Both the position numbers and the translations under genes were made by a program. From Oscillospiraceae bacterium (lineage in GTDB: Bacteria; Bacillota; Clostridia; Oscillospirales; Acutalibacteraceae), in contig JAIRZH010000122.1 in assembly GCA_031267335.1 (NCBI GenBank), positions 1 to 8,038 on the forward strand: a stretch of DNA of 8,038 bases, in the 5' to 3' direction. Below, piece after piece: positions 1 through 6,239 of the stretch. The notes beneath the pieces are model-generated. The model was not told the origin of the DNA. It did not search any database and saw nothing but the letters and a program-made list of their open reading frames with translations. Numbering within the stretch: position 1 is the first letter of the stretch; each line of letters starts with the position of its first letter.

Positions 1-83
1 CTGGCAATCGGACTCGAACCGATACAGTATTTCTACCGAGGGATTTTAAGTCCCTTGTGTCTGCCTAATTCCACCATGCCAGC
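1..83 (-). tRNA. tRNA-Leu (anticodon UAA), 3' end cut by window edge
   Basis: Read on the minus strand, this folds as a class II tRNA. The 5' acceptor arm GCTGGCA (77-83) pairs with TGCCAG at 1-6. The anticodon stem is AGGGA/TCCCT around the loop CTTAAAA, which places the anticodon TAA at 46-48 (minus strand) and reads UUA leucine codons. A long variable arm of about 15 nt and the T arm ATCGG-TTCGAGT-CCGAT are also visible. The last acceptor base, the discriminator and any encoded CCA lie outside the window. It is 76 nt downstream of tuf on the same strand, and there is too little room after the tuf terminator for its own complete promoter, so it may depend on read-through from tuf. Confidence 0.96.
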
Positions 84-96
84 TGACAAAATATAA

Positions 97-131
97 TAAA
101 AACAGTTGCCGGAATCTGAAATTTCCGGCAA
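97..131 (-). terminator. Rho-independent terminator after tuf
   Basis: Inverted repeat TTGCCGGAA (106-114) and TTCCGGCAA (123-131) gives a 9-bp GC-containing stem with an 8-nt loop. On the minus strand it is followed after CTG by a run of five T residues (98-102). It lies 28 nt past the tuf stop codon and 13-14 nt before the start of tRNA-Leu. The T run is short, so termination may be partial. Confidence 0.8.
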
Positions 132-159
132 AATTTTAATTAATGCATTTGCTAACAAA

Positions 160-1362
160 TTATTTTTCAATCGCTGTAACAACGCCGGAACCTACAGTAT
201 GCCCGCCCTCGCGAATTGCAAATCTTAAACCTTCTTCTATTGCAATTGGTGTAATGAGTTCAACATTCATCACTACATTATCGCCAGGCATACACATCTC
301 TGTGCCTTCTGGAAGAGAAATGACTCCTGTAACATCAGTTGTTCTAAAATAAAACTGAGGTCTATAATTGTTAAAAAATGGAGTATGTCTTCCACCTTCT
401 TCTTTAGTAAGAACATATACTTGACCTTTGAATTTTGTGTGTGGATGAATAGTCCCTGGTTTAGCCAAAACTTGACCACGTTCTATGTCTTCACGCTCTA
501 CACCTCTAAGCAAAACCCCGATATTATCGCCAGCTTCTGCAAAATCCAAAATCTTTCTGAACATCTCGATGCCAGTTACAACAACTTTTTTAAGTTCAGA
601 TTTAACGCCTACAATTTCAACTTCTTCTCCAGTTTTTAATGTTCCACGTTCTACTCTACCAGTAGCAACAGTTCCTCTACCGGTAATTGTAAATACATCT
701 TCAATAGGCATTAAAAAAGGTTGATCTGATTTACGTTCTGGAGTAGGCACGAAAACATCGATAGCATTTGTAAGCTCAAAAATACATTTATATTCTTCAG
801 CATTTACATCTTTAGAATCTGATTCAAGTGCTTTTAAAGCTGAACCTTTTATGATAGGAGTATCTGCACCTGGGAACTCATATTCAGTTAAAAGATCGCG
901 GATTTCCATTTCTACTAAATCTATTAATTCAGGATCATCTACCTGATCGACCTTATTCATAAAAACTACTATGTGTGGTACACCGACTTGACGAGAAAGC
1001 AAAATATGCTCACGCGTTTGTGGCATCGGGCCATCGGCAGCTGAAACTACAAGAATGCCGGCATCCATTTGTGCTGCGCCAGTTATCATATTTTTTACAT
1101 AATCTGCGTGCCCTGGGCAGTCGACATGAGCATAATGTCTTGCATCGGTTTGATACTCAACATGCGCAGTATTAATAGTGATTCCGCGTTCTCTTTCTTC
1201 TGGGGCTTTATCGATATTCGCATAATCAACAAATTCAGCTTCGCCTTTTAAACTAAGCACTTTTGTGATTGCCGCTGTCAAAGTTGTTTTTCCATGGTCA
1301 ACGTGACCAATTGTACCGATGTTTACATGCGGTTTATTCCTTTCAAACTTTTCTTTAGCCAT
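160..1362 (-). CDS. tuf: Elongation factor Tu
   Basis: EF-Tu is the cytoplasmic GTPase that delivers aminoacyl-tRNA to the ribosomal A site. The 400-residue product is full length. The G domain shows P-loop GHVDHGKT (19-26), switch I RGITIN (59-64), DCPGH (81-85) with the catalytic histidine at 85, NKVD (136-139) and SALK (174-177). Beta-barrel domains II and III follow (about 210-300 and 305-400), ending in the conserved FAIREGGHTVGSGVV segment, which has His where many homologues have Arg. The start is fixed by the invariant MAKEKFER beginning and by an AGGTGGAGGA ribosome binding site at 1371-1380, about 8 nt upstream. It is more GC-rich than its neighbours, as expected for a highly conserved and highly expressed gene. 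No fus, rps or other str-operon gene lies beside it in the window; it has its own promoter and terminator, with tRNA-Leu downstream. Confidence 0.99.
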   Translation of the reverse strand: MAKEKFERNKPHVNIGTIGHVDHGKTTLTAAITKVLSLKGEAEFVDYANIDKAPEERERGITINTAHVEYQTDARHYAHVDCPGHADYVKNMITGAAQMDAGILVVSAADGPMPQTREHILLSRQVGVPHIVVFMNKVDQVDDPELIDLVEMEIRDLLTEYEFPGADTPIIKGSALKALESDSKDVNAEEYKCIFELTNAIDVFVPTPERKSDQPFLMPIEDVFTITGRGTVATGRVERGTLKTGEEVEIVGVKSELKKVVVTGIEMFRKILDFAEAGDNIGVLLRGVEREDIERGQVLAKPGTIHPHTKFKGQVYVLTKEEGGRHTPFFNNYRPQFYFRTTDVTGVISLPEGTEMCMPGDNVVMNVELITPIAIEEGLRFAIREGGHTVGSGVVTAIEK

Positions 1363-1424
1363 TAAATATTTCCTCCACCTAAGATAAAATTATTCAAAAT
1401 TTATTTCAGTACAAAATACAAAAA

Positions 1425-1442
1425 AACTTGTCTGAAATTTCT
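1425..1442 (+). repeat. Relic of family-A repeat end in the tuf leader
   Basis: AACTTGTCTGAAATTTCT resembles the left end of the family-A palindromic element at 3713 (AGAGCCTGTCTGATATTTCT), with a few substitutions. It lies within the predicted tuf leader. A family-A right end at 1876-1895 is in the matching inverted orientation, so the two bracket the small membrane ORF. Short and degenerate; chance similarity in AT-rich DNA is possible. Confidence 0.4.
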
Positions 1443-1454
1443 CCACGCCTAATT

Positions 1455-1483
1455 TTTGTAACAAAAAAAAAAAATATAGTCAA
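1455..1483 (-). promoter_or_regulatory. Candidate sigma-A promoter of tuf
   Basis: On the minus strand, TTGACT (1478-1483) is followed after 17 nt by TACAAA (1455-1460), which is preceded by TGT and so forms an extended -10. The spacer is mostly a T run. Transcription would begin near 1448, giving a leader of about 85 nt before the tuf start codon. The -10 matches the consensus at only 4 of 6 positions, so the call rests on spacing, the good -35 and position. Confidence 0.55.
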
Positions 1484-1592
1484 ATTAATTATTTGTAAAT
1501 TTTAAAATAAACTTCTTTCAAAACCAATGGATTTTACGTAAAATTAACTTTAATTATCTAAAAACTTATATTTTTTTCAAGAAAAATTAAAA

Positions 1593-1823
1593 TTATATTA
1601 AACTCAAAGCTATTGCTTCTAATATCGCTGCTATCAATAAAATGATTGTAACTATAGCTAAAATAAGAAGTATATTTTTTTCTTGTTCTTTCTTTTCTAT
1701 AACATATTTTTCATTTTTAATTTCGATAAAGTTTTTCTCGCAATTTTTTTCAAATTTAGTTTTCTCGAATCTAAAGTAAGTACTCGATAATGTCACAATT
1801 ACAGAAGCTATAAGTTCAAGCAA
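1593..1823 (-). CDS. Small hydrophobic protein, start uncertain, possibly 5'-truncated
   Basis: I do not recognise this family. The 76-residue frame starting at a TTG codon has a hydrophobic N-terminus (1-17), a charged, Lys/Glu-rich middle (about 18-48) and a strong C-terminal membrane segment (about 49-76, ILLILAIVTIILLIAAILEA). There is no ATG in the frame and no Shine-Dalgarno sequence before the TTG. The frame stays open upstream to a stop at 1893-1895, and the extra codons (SWISVIFILLELIASVIV across the junction) complete a first membrane helix that the TTG start would cut in half. The real protein was therefore probably longer, and its natural start may have been lost where a family-A repeat end (1876-1895) now lies. 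It could be a remnant, or could use an unusual start. It lies 83 nt downstream of the USP gene and might be co-transcribed with it. Confidence 0.4.
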   Translation of the reverse strand: MLELIASVIVTLSSTYFRFEKTKFEKNCEKNFIEIKNEKYVIEKKEQEKNILLILAIVTIILLIAAILEAIALSLI

Positions 1824-1875
1824 TATAAAAATTACTGAAATCCAAGAATTAATAACTAAAGAAAGTTTAACTATT

Positions 1876-1895
1876 GAGATATTAGACAGGTTTTA
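1876..1895 (+). repeat. Family-A repeat end between USP gene and small ORF
   Basis: GAGATATTAGACAGGTTTTA closely matches the right end of the complete family-A element (GAGATATTAGATAGGCTCTT at 3870-3888) and the right end of the second copy (GAAATATTAGACAGGCTCTA at 4196-4215). It lies 11 nt past the USP stop codon and supplies the in-frame stop that closes the upstream extension of the small membrane ORF. Confidence 0.7.
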
Positions 1896-1905
1896 GAGAC
1901 AGAAT

Positions 1906-3069
1906 CTAATTTTTTTCAAGTAAAATAATAGAAGAAAATTTTTCAATATGCTCCCATGCTGTTTTAAAATCAATTTTATATACTTTTTCATCGTCATATA
2001 TTAATGCTTCATTGCCGTTTAGAATCCAAACAAAATAATAATGAATATAGGCGCCGCTTGGAGAACAGCACACTGAGCCCTTTACTTTATAATTTCCATA
2101 TTTTTCGTTAATCGTATAATCATCAAAATTAATTTCTTTATCGGTTTTAATAACGCAATCGTTAATTTTTACTTTTCTAGTTAAATGATCAAAACCAAAT
2201 CTTTGCATTCGGATCATAACATATTTGCCAAGAGATTCAATTTTAGTTTGCGCATTTATTATTGTCTTTTCGCCGTTTTCCAAATCAAATGACGGTTTTT
2301 TTAATTTGAAATAGTTTTCTACGCATTGGGTGAATTCTTCTTGCACATTAAGTGGTAATGAAAAAAGTTTTTCATCGCTATTAAAATCTTCCATTTCCGA
2401 ATTAAGAAATTTATATTCTGATAAACAATTTATTTTCCAAAGATCATTGATATTAGGAATTTCCTCTCTAATAATTTCTATCAAACAAACAATAAATTCA
2501 TTTGCATCACCAACTTTCTCAAAATCTTTGATACTACCAATATTATTATGTTTTTTAATTGATTCTAAAAAAGATAACATTTCATTTTTTTTTACAGTTT
2601 CATTTTTTTCTAATTTTTCAAATATTTTTTTTAAATTAAAACATACATCATTTTTATCAGAGCATTTTAATATAGCATCGCGAAACTCAATAATATGAAA
2701 CAACATCTGAAGCGACGAGTTTACATAGCACGTGGTAGCAAGATTTGGCAATCCATTAAATATAGGAACTTCTGGTGGAACTAAATTTTGAGGTACTGCT
2801 GGAGGGGGTTTGCTCAGCTTTGGTTTTATTGCTAATATCAAAGCAATAATAACAGCGCTACTGATTATTTTAAGTCTATTTTTTTTTTGAAAAATTTTAT
2901 GAATTGATATTAATTTTTCTTGTTTGGAATTGTAGATATTTTTTTGTTGAAACTTCGAACTATTTATTTTCGCTTCTTGCGCTTGGGAAAAATTCAAATA
3001 TTCAAAAGAAAATATTGATTCTATAGCAAATAAAATTGATAGAAATTTCTTTTTATTTTTAGAAAACAT
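1906..3069 (-). CDS. USP (peptidase C19)-like deubiquitinase with N-terminal export signal
   Basis: Predicted thiol protease of the ubiquitin-specific protease fold, a family whose known members remove ubiquitin or ubiquitin-like proteins. The 387-residue product has a basic start and hydrophobic core (FLSILFAIESIFSF, 9-22) with a possible cleavage site near SQA (28-30), a second hydrophobic segment (66-81) with basic flanks, a Pro-rich linker (88-103), then the USP domain (105-385). The Cys box is GLPNLATTCYVNSSLQ (106-121) with nucleophile C114. DANEF (188-192) is the QQD-type box. KYVMIRMQRF (282-291) matches the conserved strand. The His box holds H343 in AYIHYY, and D359 in IYDDEKV completes the triad with normal spacing. 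All three catalytic residues are present; the zinc-finger CxxC pairs of many USPs are absent. ATG is supported by AAGGAG at 3079-3084. Bacteria lack ubiquitin, so a eukaryotic host target is the likely role. Whether the catalytic domain ends up outside or inside the membrane is unresolved. Confidence 0.85.
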   Translation of the reverse strand: MFSKNKKKFLSILFAIESIFSFEYLNFSQAQEAKINSSKFQQKNIYNSKQEKLISIHKIFQKKNRLKIISSAVIIALILAIKPKLSKPPPAVPQNLVPPEVPIFNGLPNLATTCYVNSSLQMLFHIIEFRDAILKCSDKNDVCFNLKKIFEKLEKNETVKKNEMLSFLESIKKHNNIGSIKDFEKVGDANEFIVCLIEIIREEIPNINDLWKINCLSEYKFLNSEMEDFNSDEKLFSLPLNVQEEFTQCVENYFKLKKPSFDLENGEKTIINAQTKIESLGKYVMIRMQRFGFDHLTRKVKINDCVIKTDKEINFDDYTINEKYGNYKVKGSVCCSPSGAYIHYYFVWILNGNEALIYDDEKVYKIDFKTAWEHIEKFSSIILLEKN

Positions 3070-3124
3070 GTAATTTCACTCCTTCTCGGGAAAAGTTTAA
3101 TTTCTATGTGCCAGGTTTAATTCC

Positions 3125-3140
3125 TCCGTCTTCAGACGGA
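3125..3140. repeat. Hairpin with CGTCTTCAGACG core (copy 1)
   Basis: TCCGTCTTCAGACGGA is a near-perfect palindrome (7-bp stem, 2-nt centre; or 6-bp stem with UUCA or UGAA loop depending on strand). Its core is the same as that of the hairpin at 3236-3255. On the minus strand it falls in the leader of the USP gene, 56 nt before the start codon; no T run follows, so it does not look like a terminator. Confidence 0.6.
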
Positions 3141-3235
3141 TAGCTTTAGCTCGTTTTCGCTCTTTTTTGATTTTCACTTTATCTAAATTTGTTTATTTCC
3201 TTACGTACTTTAGCCGCTTTTAGGCGGTAACAAAT

Positions 3236-3255
3236 CTTTCGTCTTCAGACGAAAG
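3236..3255. repeat. Hairpin with CGTCTTCAGACG core (copy 2)
   Basis: CTTTCGTCTTCAGACGAAAG has a 9-bp stem around a 2-nt centre. It shares the 12-bp core with copy 1 (3125-3140), while the outer stem base pairs differ yet remain complementary. A weaker GCCGC/GGCGG-type hairpin lies between them near 3213-3227. No T run follows on either strand. Confidence 0.6.
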
Positions 3256-3421
3256 TGGTTTAATAACATTGGCAGTAAAATTGAGTTGTGTCTTTAAATT
3301 GTTGATATAAATTCTTCGTCCCACGTAGTACGCGAGTATATGGTGCGAAGAGTATAAAGTTATAAATTTATAATATAACTTGAATTTCGGAAATGACTTT
3401 AAAATTTTCGTTAACCTAAAT

Positions 3422-3450
3422 AGTTTATCTTTTTTAAATTTAATTGTCAA
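3422..3450 (-). promoter_or_regulatory. Possible sigma-A promoter upstream of USP gene
   Basis: On the minus strand, a perfect TTGACA (3445-3450) is followed after 17 nt by TAAACT (3422-3427, 4 of 6 matches to TATAAT). If used for the USP gene it would give a leader of about 345 nt containing both CGTCTTCAGACG hairpins. In DNA this AT-rich a chance match is quite possible, and a nearer promoter may have been missed. Confidence 0.35.
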
Positions 3451-3500
3451 TCAAAAATGCTACGATATGCTTTTTCTTGTCGCTGTTCACTATTCTAAAA

Positions 3501-3533
3501 AAGCCTATTTAATATTTTTCAAGAACCTGTCTA
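3501..3533 (+). repeat. Two adjacent relics of family-A left ends
   Basis: AAGCCTATTTAATATTTTTC (3501-3520) and AAGAACCTGTCTA (3521-3533) each resemble the family-A terminal sequence AAGAGCCTGTCTGATATTTCT. They lie head to tail with no recognisable element body after them, so they are probably remnants of decayed copies. Confidence 0.45.
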
Positions 3534-3712
3534 AAAAACGTTTCAAAAGTGTATGTAAATAAGAAATCATAAAATATTTTCTTGGTAAATAGTTTTAATT
3601 TCATAATTCTTAATATTTAGACTTTGATTCATGGCATAAAGACTTCATTTATTTAATAATAAAATGCTAACAAGAAATTTAATCAAACAGTTTATTATTA
3701 TTACCTATTTTT

Positions 3713-3889
3713 TAAGAGCCTGTCTGATATTTCTAAGCAATACAGATTTAACGATAAAATTTTTAAAATTCAAAGCATGAGAAAGGCAAAAACTGACGTA
3801 TTTAGACGTATTTAATTGACGAGCAATACAGAATTTTAAAAAATTTTAGTTAAATATGTGTTGCTAAAGAGATATTAGATAGGCTCTTA
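3713..3889 (+). mobile_element. Family-A palindromic element, complete copy (MITE-like)
   Basis: A 177-bp element with long terminal inverted repeats. The left end TAAGAGCCTGTCTGATATTT pairs with the right end read in reverse, TAAGAGCCTATCTAATATCT, and the match continues inward through AGCAA, ATTTAAC and AAAATTTTTAAAATTC to give arms of about 60 bp. The centre carries a short tandem duplication (GACGTATTTA twice). TA lies at both outer edges, as expected for insertion at TA by Tc1/mariner or IS630-type transposases, but no transposase is encoded. A second copy lies at 4092-4215 in opposite orientation. Non-autonomous MITE is the best description; the mobilising transposase is unknown. Confidence 0.75.
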
Positions 3890-3892
3890 CTG

Positions 3893-3930
3893 AACATGCG
3901 CTACTTCAATAGAGATATTAAATAGGTTAT
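3893..3930 (+). repeat. Partial family-A right end
   Basis: This segment carries GAGATATTAAATAGGTTATT (3912-3931) preceded by an ACATGCGCTAC stretch resembling the ATATGTGTTGCT that precedes the right end of the complete copy. It directly follows that copy and directly precedes the family-B element, so it appears to be a truncated tandem remnant. Confidence 0.55.
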
Positions 3931-3933
3931 TAA

Positions 3934-4089
3934 AGCCTGTTCCTACTACCGTTTAAAGACCATATTTCGGTAATTTTTGATTTGTATTACGTTAATTTTT
4001 TTTTTACAATACGTTAATATTGTAAAAATTTTCTTTATAAACCAAAAAATTATTCGAAATTTTGTTATTTTAAATAGTGGGAACAGGCC
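3934..4089. mobile_element. Family-B palindromic element (MITE-like)
   Basis: About 156 bp bounded by inverted repeats: left AGCCTGTTCCTACTACC and right, read in reverse, GGCCTGTTCCCACTA, both then continuing with TTTAAA. Weaker pairing continues inward (ATTTCGGTAATTTTTG against ATTTCGAATAATTTTTTG), so the whole unit could fold into one long hairpin. The centre has a ten-base T run flanked by two copies of TACGTTAAT. No reading frame for a transposase. Its ends share CCTGT with family A but the bodies are unrelated. It abuts the family-A copy at 4092, whose outer end is missing, as if element B or an associated rearrangement removed it. Confidence 0.6.
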
Positions 4090-4091
4090 CT

Positions 4092-4215
4092 AGTCAAAAT
4101 TTTAAAAATCTACATGTTCGCCAATAAAAATACGTCAGTATTTATTTTGCTTATGCCTTGAATTTTAAAAATTTTATCATAAAATCTGCATGCTAAGAAA
4201 TATTAGACAGGCTCT
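4092..4215 (-). mobile_element. Family-A element, second copy, inverted and truncated
   Basis: Read on the minus strand it begins TAGAGCCTGTCTAATATTTC and follows the complete copy at 3713 through the AAAATTTTTAAAATTCAA block, GCATRAG and ACTGACGTATTT, then a diverged ATTGGCGAACATGTAGA matching ATTGACGAGCAATACAGA. It lacks the 10-bp internal duplication of the other copy. After about 124 bp the match stops at the edge of the family-B element, so the distal inverted repeat is missing. Confidence 0.7.
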
Positions 4216-4232
4216 AAAAACGAGTATAAAAA

Positions 4233-4264
4233 TAAGGCGTTAAATAAAACTTAAGCTTACCTAA
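4233..4264 (-). repeat. Fragment of family-C repeat
   Basis: Read on the minus strand, this 32-nt segment (TTAGGTAAGCTTAAGTTTTA and onward to GCCTTA) matches 7864-7896 in the second family-C unit with one mismatch and one single-base gap. It lies 17 nt from the outer end of the second family-A copy and 47 nt beyond the dxs stop codon. A match of this length is unlikely by chance, so family C is dispersed and not confined to the right edge of the window. Confidence 0.75.
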
Positions 4265-4311
4265 TATTATCAGTTAATTAAAATAAAAACTTAAAAATAG
4301 CCTAAAATGGT

Positions 4312-6135
4312 TTAAAGTCCGATTTTATTTATCATGCCTTTGAAATCAAGTGAAAAAAATTCCAATTGTTCTTCTACTTCGCAGTTTTTGATAAAATCAT
4401 CTAACGCAGTTAAAACAAAATGCCCGGAAAAACCCAATTTAAGTAATTCAAAACCAAATTTTTCGCCTATTCCGCCTGATTTTATTGATTCTTCAAAGAA
4501 AAAAATATTTTTAAACTTAATCGCGTTTTCAATAGCTTCTTGAGACAATGGCGAAATTTTATTTAATTTCATAATACTGATTTTATTTGGAAATTTATCT
4601 AATATTTGGGCAGAAAAAGAAAAAATTCTTCCATAAGTTATAATTAAATTATCTTTATTTTGGATATATATATCAAAATCACAAAAATTTTGATTTAGCC
4701 AATTAGGTTTGAAAAATTCTGCGCCTTTAGGGTACCTAATAACTGTAGAATTTTGACTATTAATGGATTCTTTTAACACATGTTCAAGTTCGAAAAAATA
4801 AGAAGGTGAATAAATTTCAATCCCTGGAATTGTACATAAAAACGGAACATCAAATATTCCTTGATGAGATTCACCGTCTGAGCCAACTAAACCGGAACGA
4901 TCTACAGAAAAAATTACTTTAATACGCTGCATAGCAACGTCATGTATTATTTGATCAAAAGCACGTTGTAGAAAGCTCGAATAAACGGAGAAAACTGGCA
5001 AAATTCCGCCAATCGCTAACCCTGCAGCAAAAGTAGTAGCATGAGCTTCAGCGATTCCAACATCAACAAAACGGTCAGGAAAAATTTTTGAGAATTTTGA
5101 AAGCCCAACACCATCTGGCATTGCTGCTGTTATTGCAAAAATTTTACTATTTTGTTTGGCAATTTCTACAATAGTTTCACCAAAAACTTTTGAAAAATTT
5201 TTTTCAGAAGCTGTTATTTCGCCAGTTTTAATATTGAATTTCGTAACAGCGTGGAAAATATCTGGATTTTTTTCAGCAAACTCGTATCCGGAACCTTTTT
5301 TTGTTATAACATGAACTAAAATTGGCTTTGGCATATCCTTAATAACAGAAAAAACATTAATTAATTCTGAAACGTTATGACCATTTATTGGGCCATAGTA
5401 TGCAAAACCTAAATTTTCAAAAATAGTGCTTTCGTGAATAACTGCACTTTTAATTAAAATTTTTAATTTAGATAAAAAATATTTAAGTTTTTTGCCTAAA
5501 GTAGAATTGCGATATAAAATTTCTTTCGCCGCGCGTTTAGTATTTAGATAAATTGGTTGAGTTCTAATATGATTAAAATATTTTGCAATTGCACCGACAT
5601 TTTTTGAAATTGACATATCATTATCATTTAAAATTACTAATAAGTTTTCATCTGATTTACCGGCATTATTTAATCCTTCGAATGCAAGACCACCGGTCAT
5701 TGCACCGTCTCCTATAATAGCAATTGCTTTGCCGTATTGGCGTAATATTTTTTTCGATCTAGCAATCCCTAAAGCTACTGAAATCGAGTTGCTGCTATGC
5801 CCTGTTGTAAAATGGTCATATTGGCTTTCGCCACGACAAGAAAATCCAGATAATCCGCAATTTTTTCTTAAAGAATCGATATTAGAAAATCTTCCGGTAA
5901 GCATTTTATAAGCGTAACATTGATGGCCTACATCCCAAATTATATTGTTTTCAATGCCTCCAAAAACTTTTAAAATAGCAATAGTTAACTCAACTACACC
6001 GAGATTTGATGCTAAATGCCCGCCGTTGCAAGAAACAACTTCGATAATTTTATCTCTGATTTCACTCGCTAAATCTTCAAAATTATTTAAATTTTGGAGG
6101 TCATCTGGTGATTTAATTTTTTTTAAAATTTCCAT
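4312..6135 (-). CDS. dxs: 1-deoxy-D-xylulose-5-phosphate synthase
   Basis: Condenses pyruvate and glyceraldehyde 3-phosphate, with thiamine diphosphate and Mg2+, to give 1-deoxy-D-xylulose 5-phosphate, the entry step of the MEP isoprenoid pathway. At 607 residues it is close to the E. coli enzyme (620). Visible landmarks are GGHLASNLG (38-46, H40), DVGHQCYAYKMLTGR (68-82, H71), GHSSNSIS (112-119), cofactor motif GDGAMTGG (142-149) completed by NDNDMSIS (170-177), YYGPINGHN (246-254), the active-site Glu363 in GIAEAHATTFAAGLA (AEAH where many have AEQH or AEEH), and SHQG (423-426, H424). The C-terminal transketolase-like domain runs to the end. The ATG fits the family start, although the Shine-Dalgarno is poor (AGG about 15 nt upstream). 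It follows the AAA+ gene by 104 nt with a candidate promoter in the gap. No other MEP gene is in the window. Confidence 0.98.
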   Translation of the reverse strand: MEILKKIKSPDDLQNLNNFEDLASEIRDKIIEVVSCNGGHLASNLGVVELTIAILKVFGGIENNIIWDVGHQCYAYKMLTGRFSNIDSLRKNCGLSGFSCRGESQYDHFTTGHSSNSISVALGIARSKKILRQYGKAIAIIGDGAMTGGLAFEGLNNAGKSDENLLVILNDNDMSISKNVGAIAKYFNHIRTQPIYLNTKRAAKEILYRNSTLGKKLKYFLSKLKILIKSAVIHESTIFENLGFAYYGPINGHNVSELINVFSVIKDMPKPILVHVITKKGSGYEFAEKNPDIFHAVTKFNIKTGEITASEKNFSKVFGETIVEIAKQNSKIFAITAAMPDGVGLSKFSKIFPDRFVDVGIAEAHATTFAAGLAIGGILPVFSVYSSFLQRAFDQIIHDVAMQRIKVIFSVDRSGLVGSDGESHQGIFDVPFLCTIPGIEIYSPSYFFELEHVLKESINSQNSTVIRYPKGAEFFKPNWLNQNFCDFDIYIQNKDNLIITYGRIFSFSAQILDKFPNKISIMKLNKISPLSQEAIENAIKFKNIFFFEESIKSGGIGEKFGFELLKLGFSGHFVLTALDDFIKNCEVEEQLEFFSLDFKGMINKIGL

Positions 6136-6193
6136 TTAAATTAATATAAACCTAAATTTATTAAGATTTTTAAAACATAAAATCTTTCTTTAA

Positions 6194-6199
6194 ATTATA
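6194..6199 (-). promoter_or_regulatory. Candidate -10 element for dxs
   Basis: A perfect TATAAT on the minus strand lies about 58 nt upstream of the dxs start codon in the short gap after the AAA+ gene. The -35 region at normal spacing is weak (TTTTAA), so dxs may be transcribed from here, by read-through from the AAA+ gene, or both. No clear terminator separates the two genes. Confidence 0.4.
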
Positions 6200-6239
6200 C
6201 TATAAAAATAAATGATTTAAAATTTTAATTTTTGACTTT

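Larger units (their letters stand above)
3070..4311. other. Gene-free, repeat-rich intergenic tract
   Basis: No supported gene in 1.2 kb between the USP gene and dxs. It contains the possible USP promoter and leader with two hairpins (3125-3140, 3236-3255), degenerate AT-rich sequence with no recognised coding content (about 3256-3500 and 3540-3710), and a cluster of palindromic repeat elements (3501-4264). Reading frames here are short, lack ribosome binding sites and have no recognisable homology. The mixture of whole and broken repeats suggests repeated insertion and decay at one place. Confidence 0.75.

Noticed and set aside
485..724. Plus-strand open frames opposite tuf (also at 143, 385, 975 and 1069)
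   Set aside because: They are the complement of a highly conserved gene and show no independent start signals.
2330..2698. Plus-strand 122-residue open frame
   Set aside because: Lies wholly inside the USP gene on the opposite strand; Ser/Phe-rich composition is what the complement of Lys/Glu/Asn-rich coding sequence gives.
3305..3355. Possible structured RNA around CTTCG and CGAAG in a slightly GC-richer patch
   Set aside because: The outer five base pairs extend only with bulges, no known RNA family is evident, and it may be decayed repeat sequence.
3220..3450. Minus-strand 76-residue open frame before the USP gene
   Set aside because: Its TTG start is the first three bases of the TTGACA -35 candidate, it has no ribosome binding site, and its last codons are one of the short palindromes. 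No family resemblance seen.
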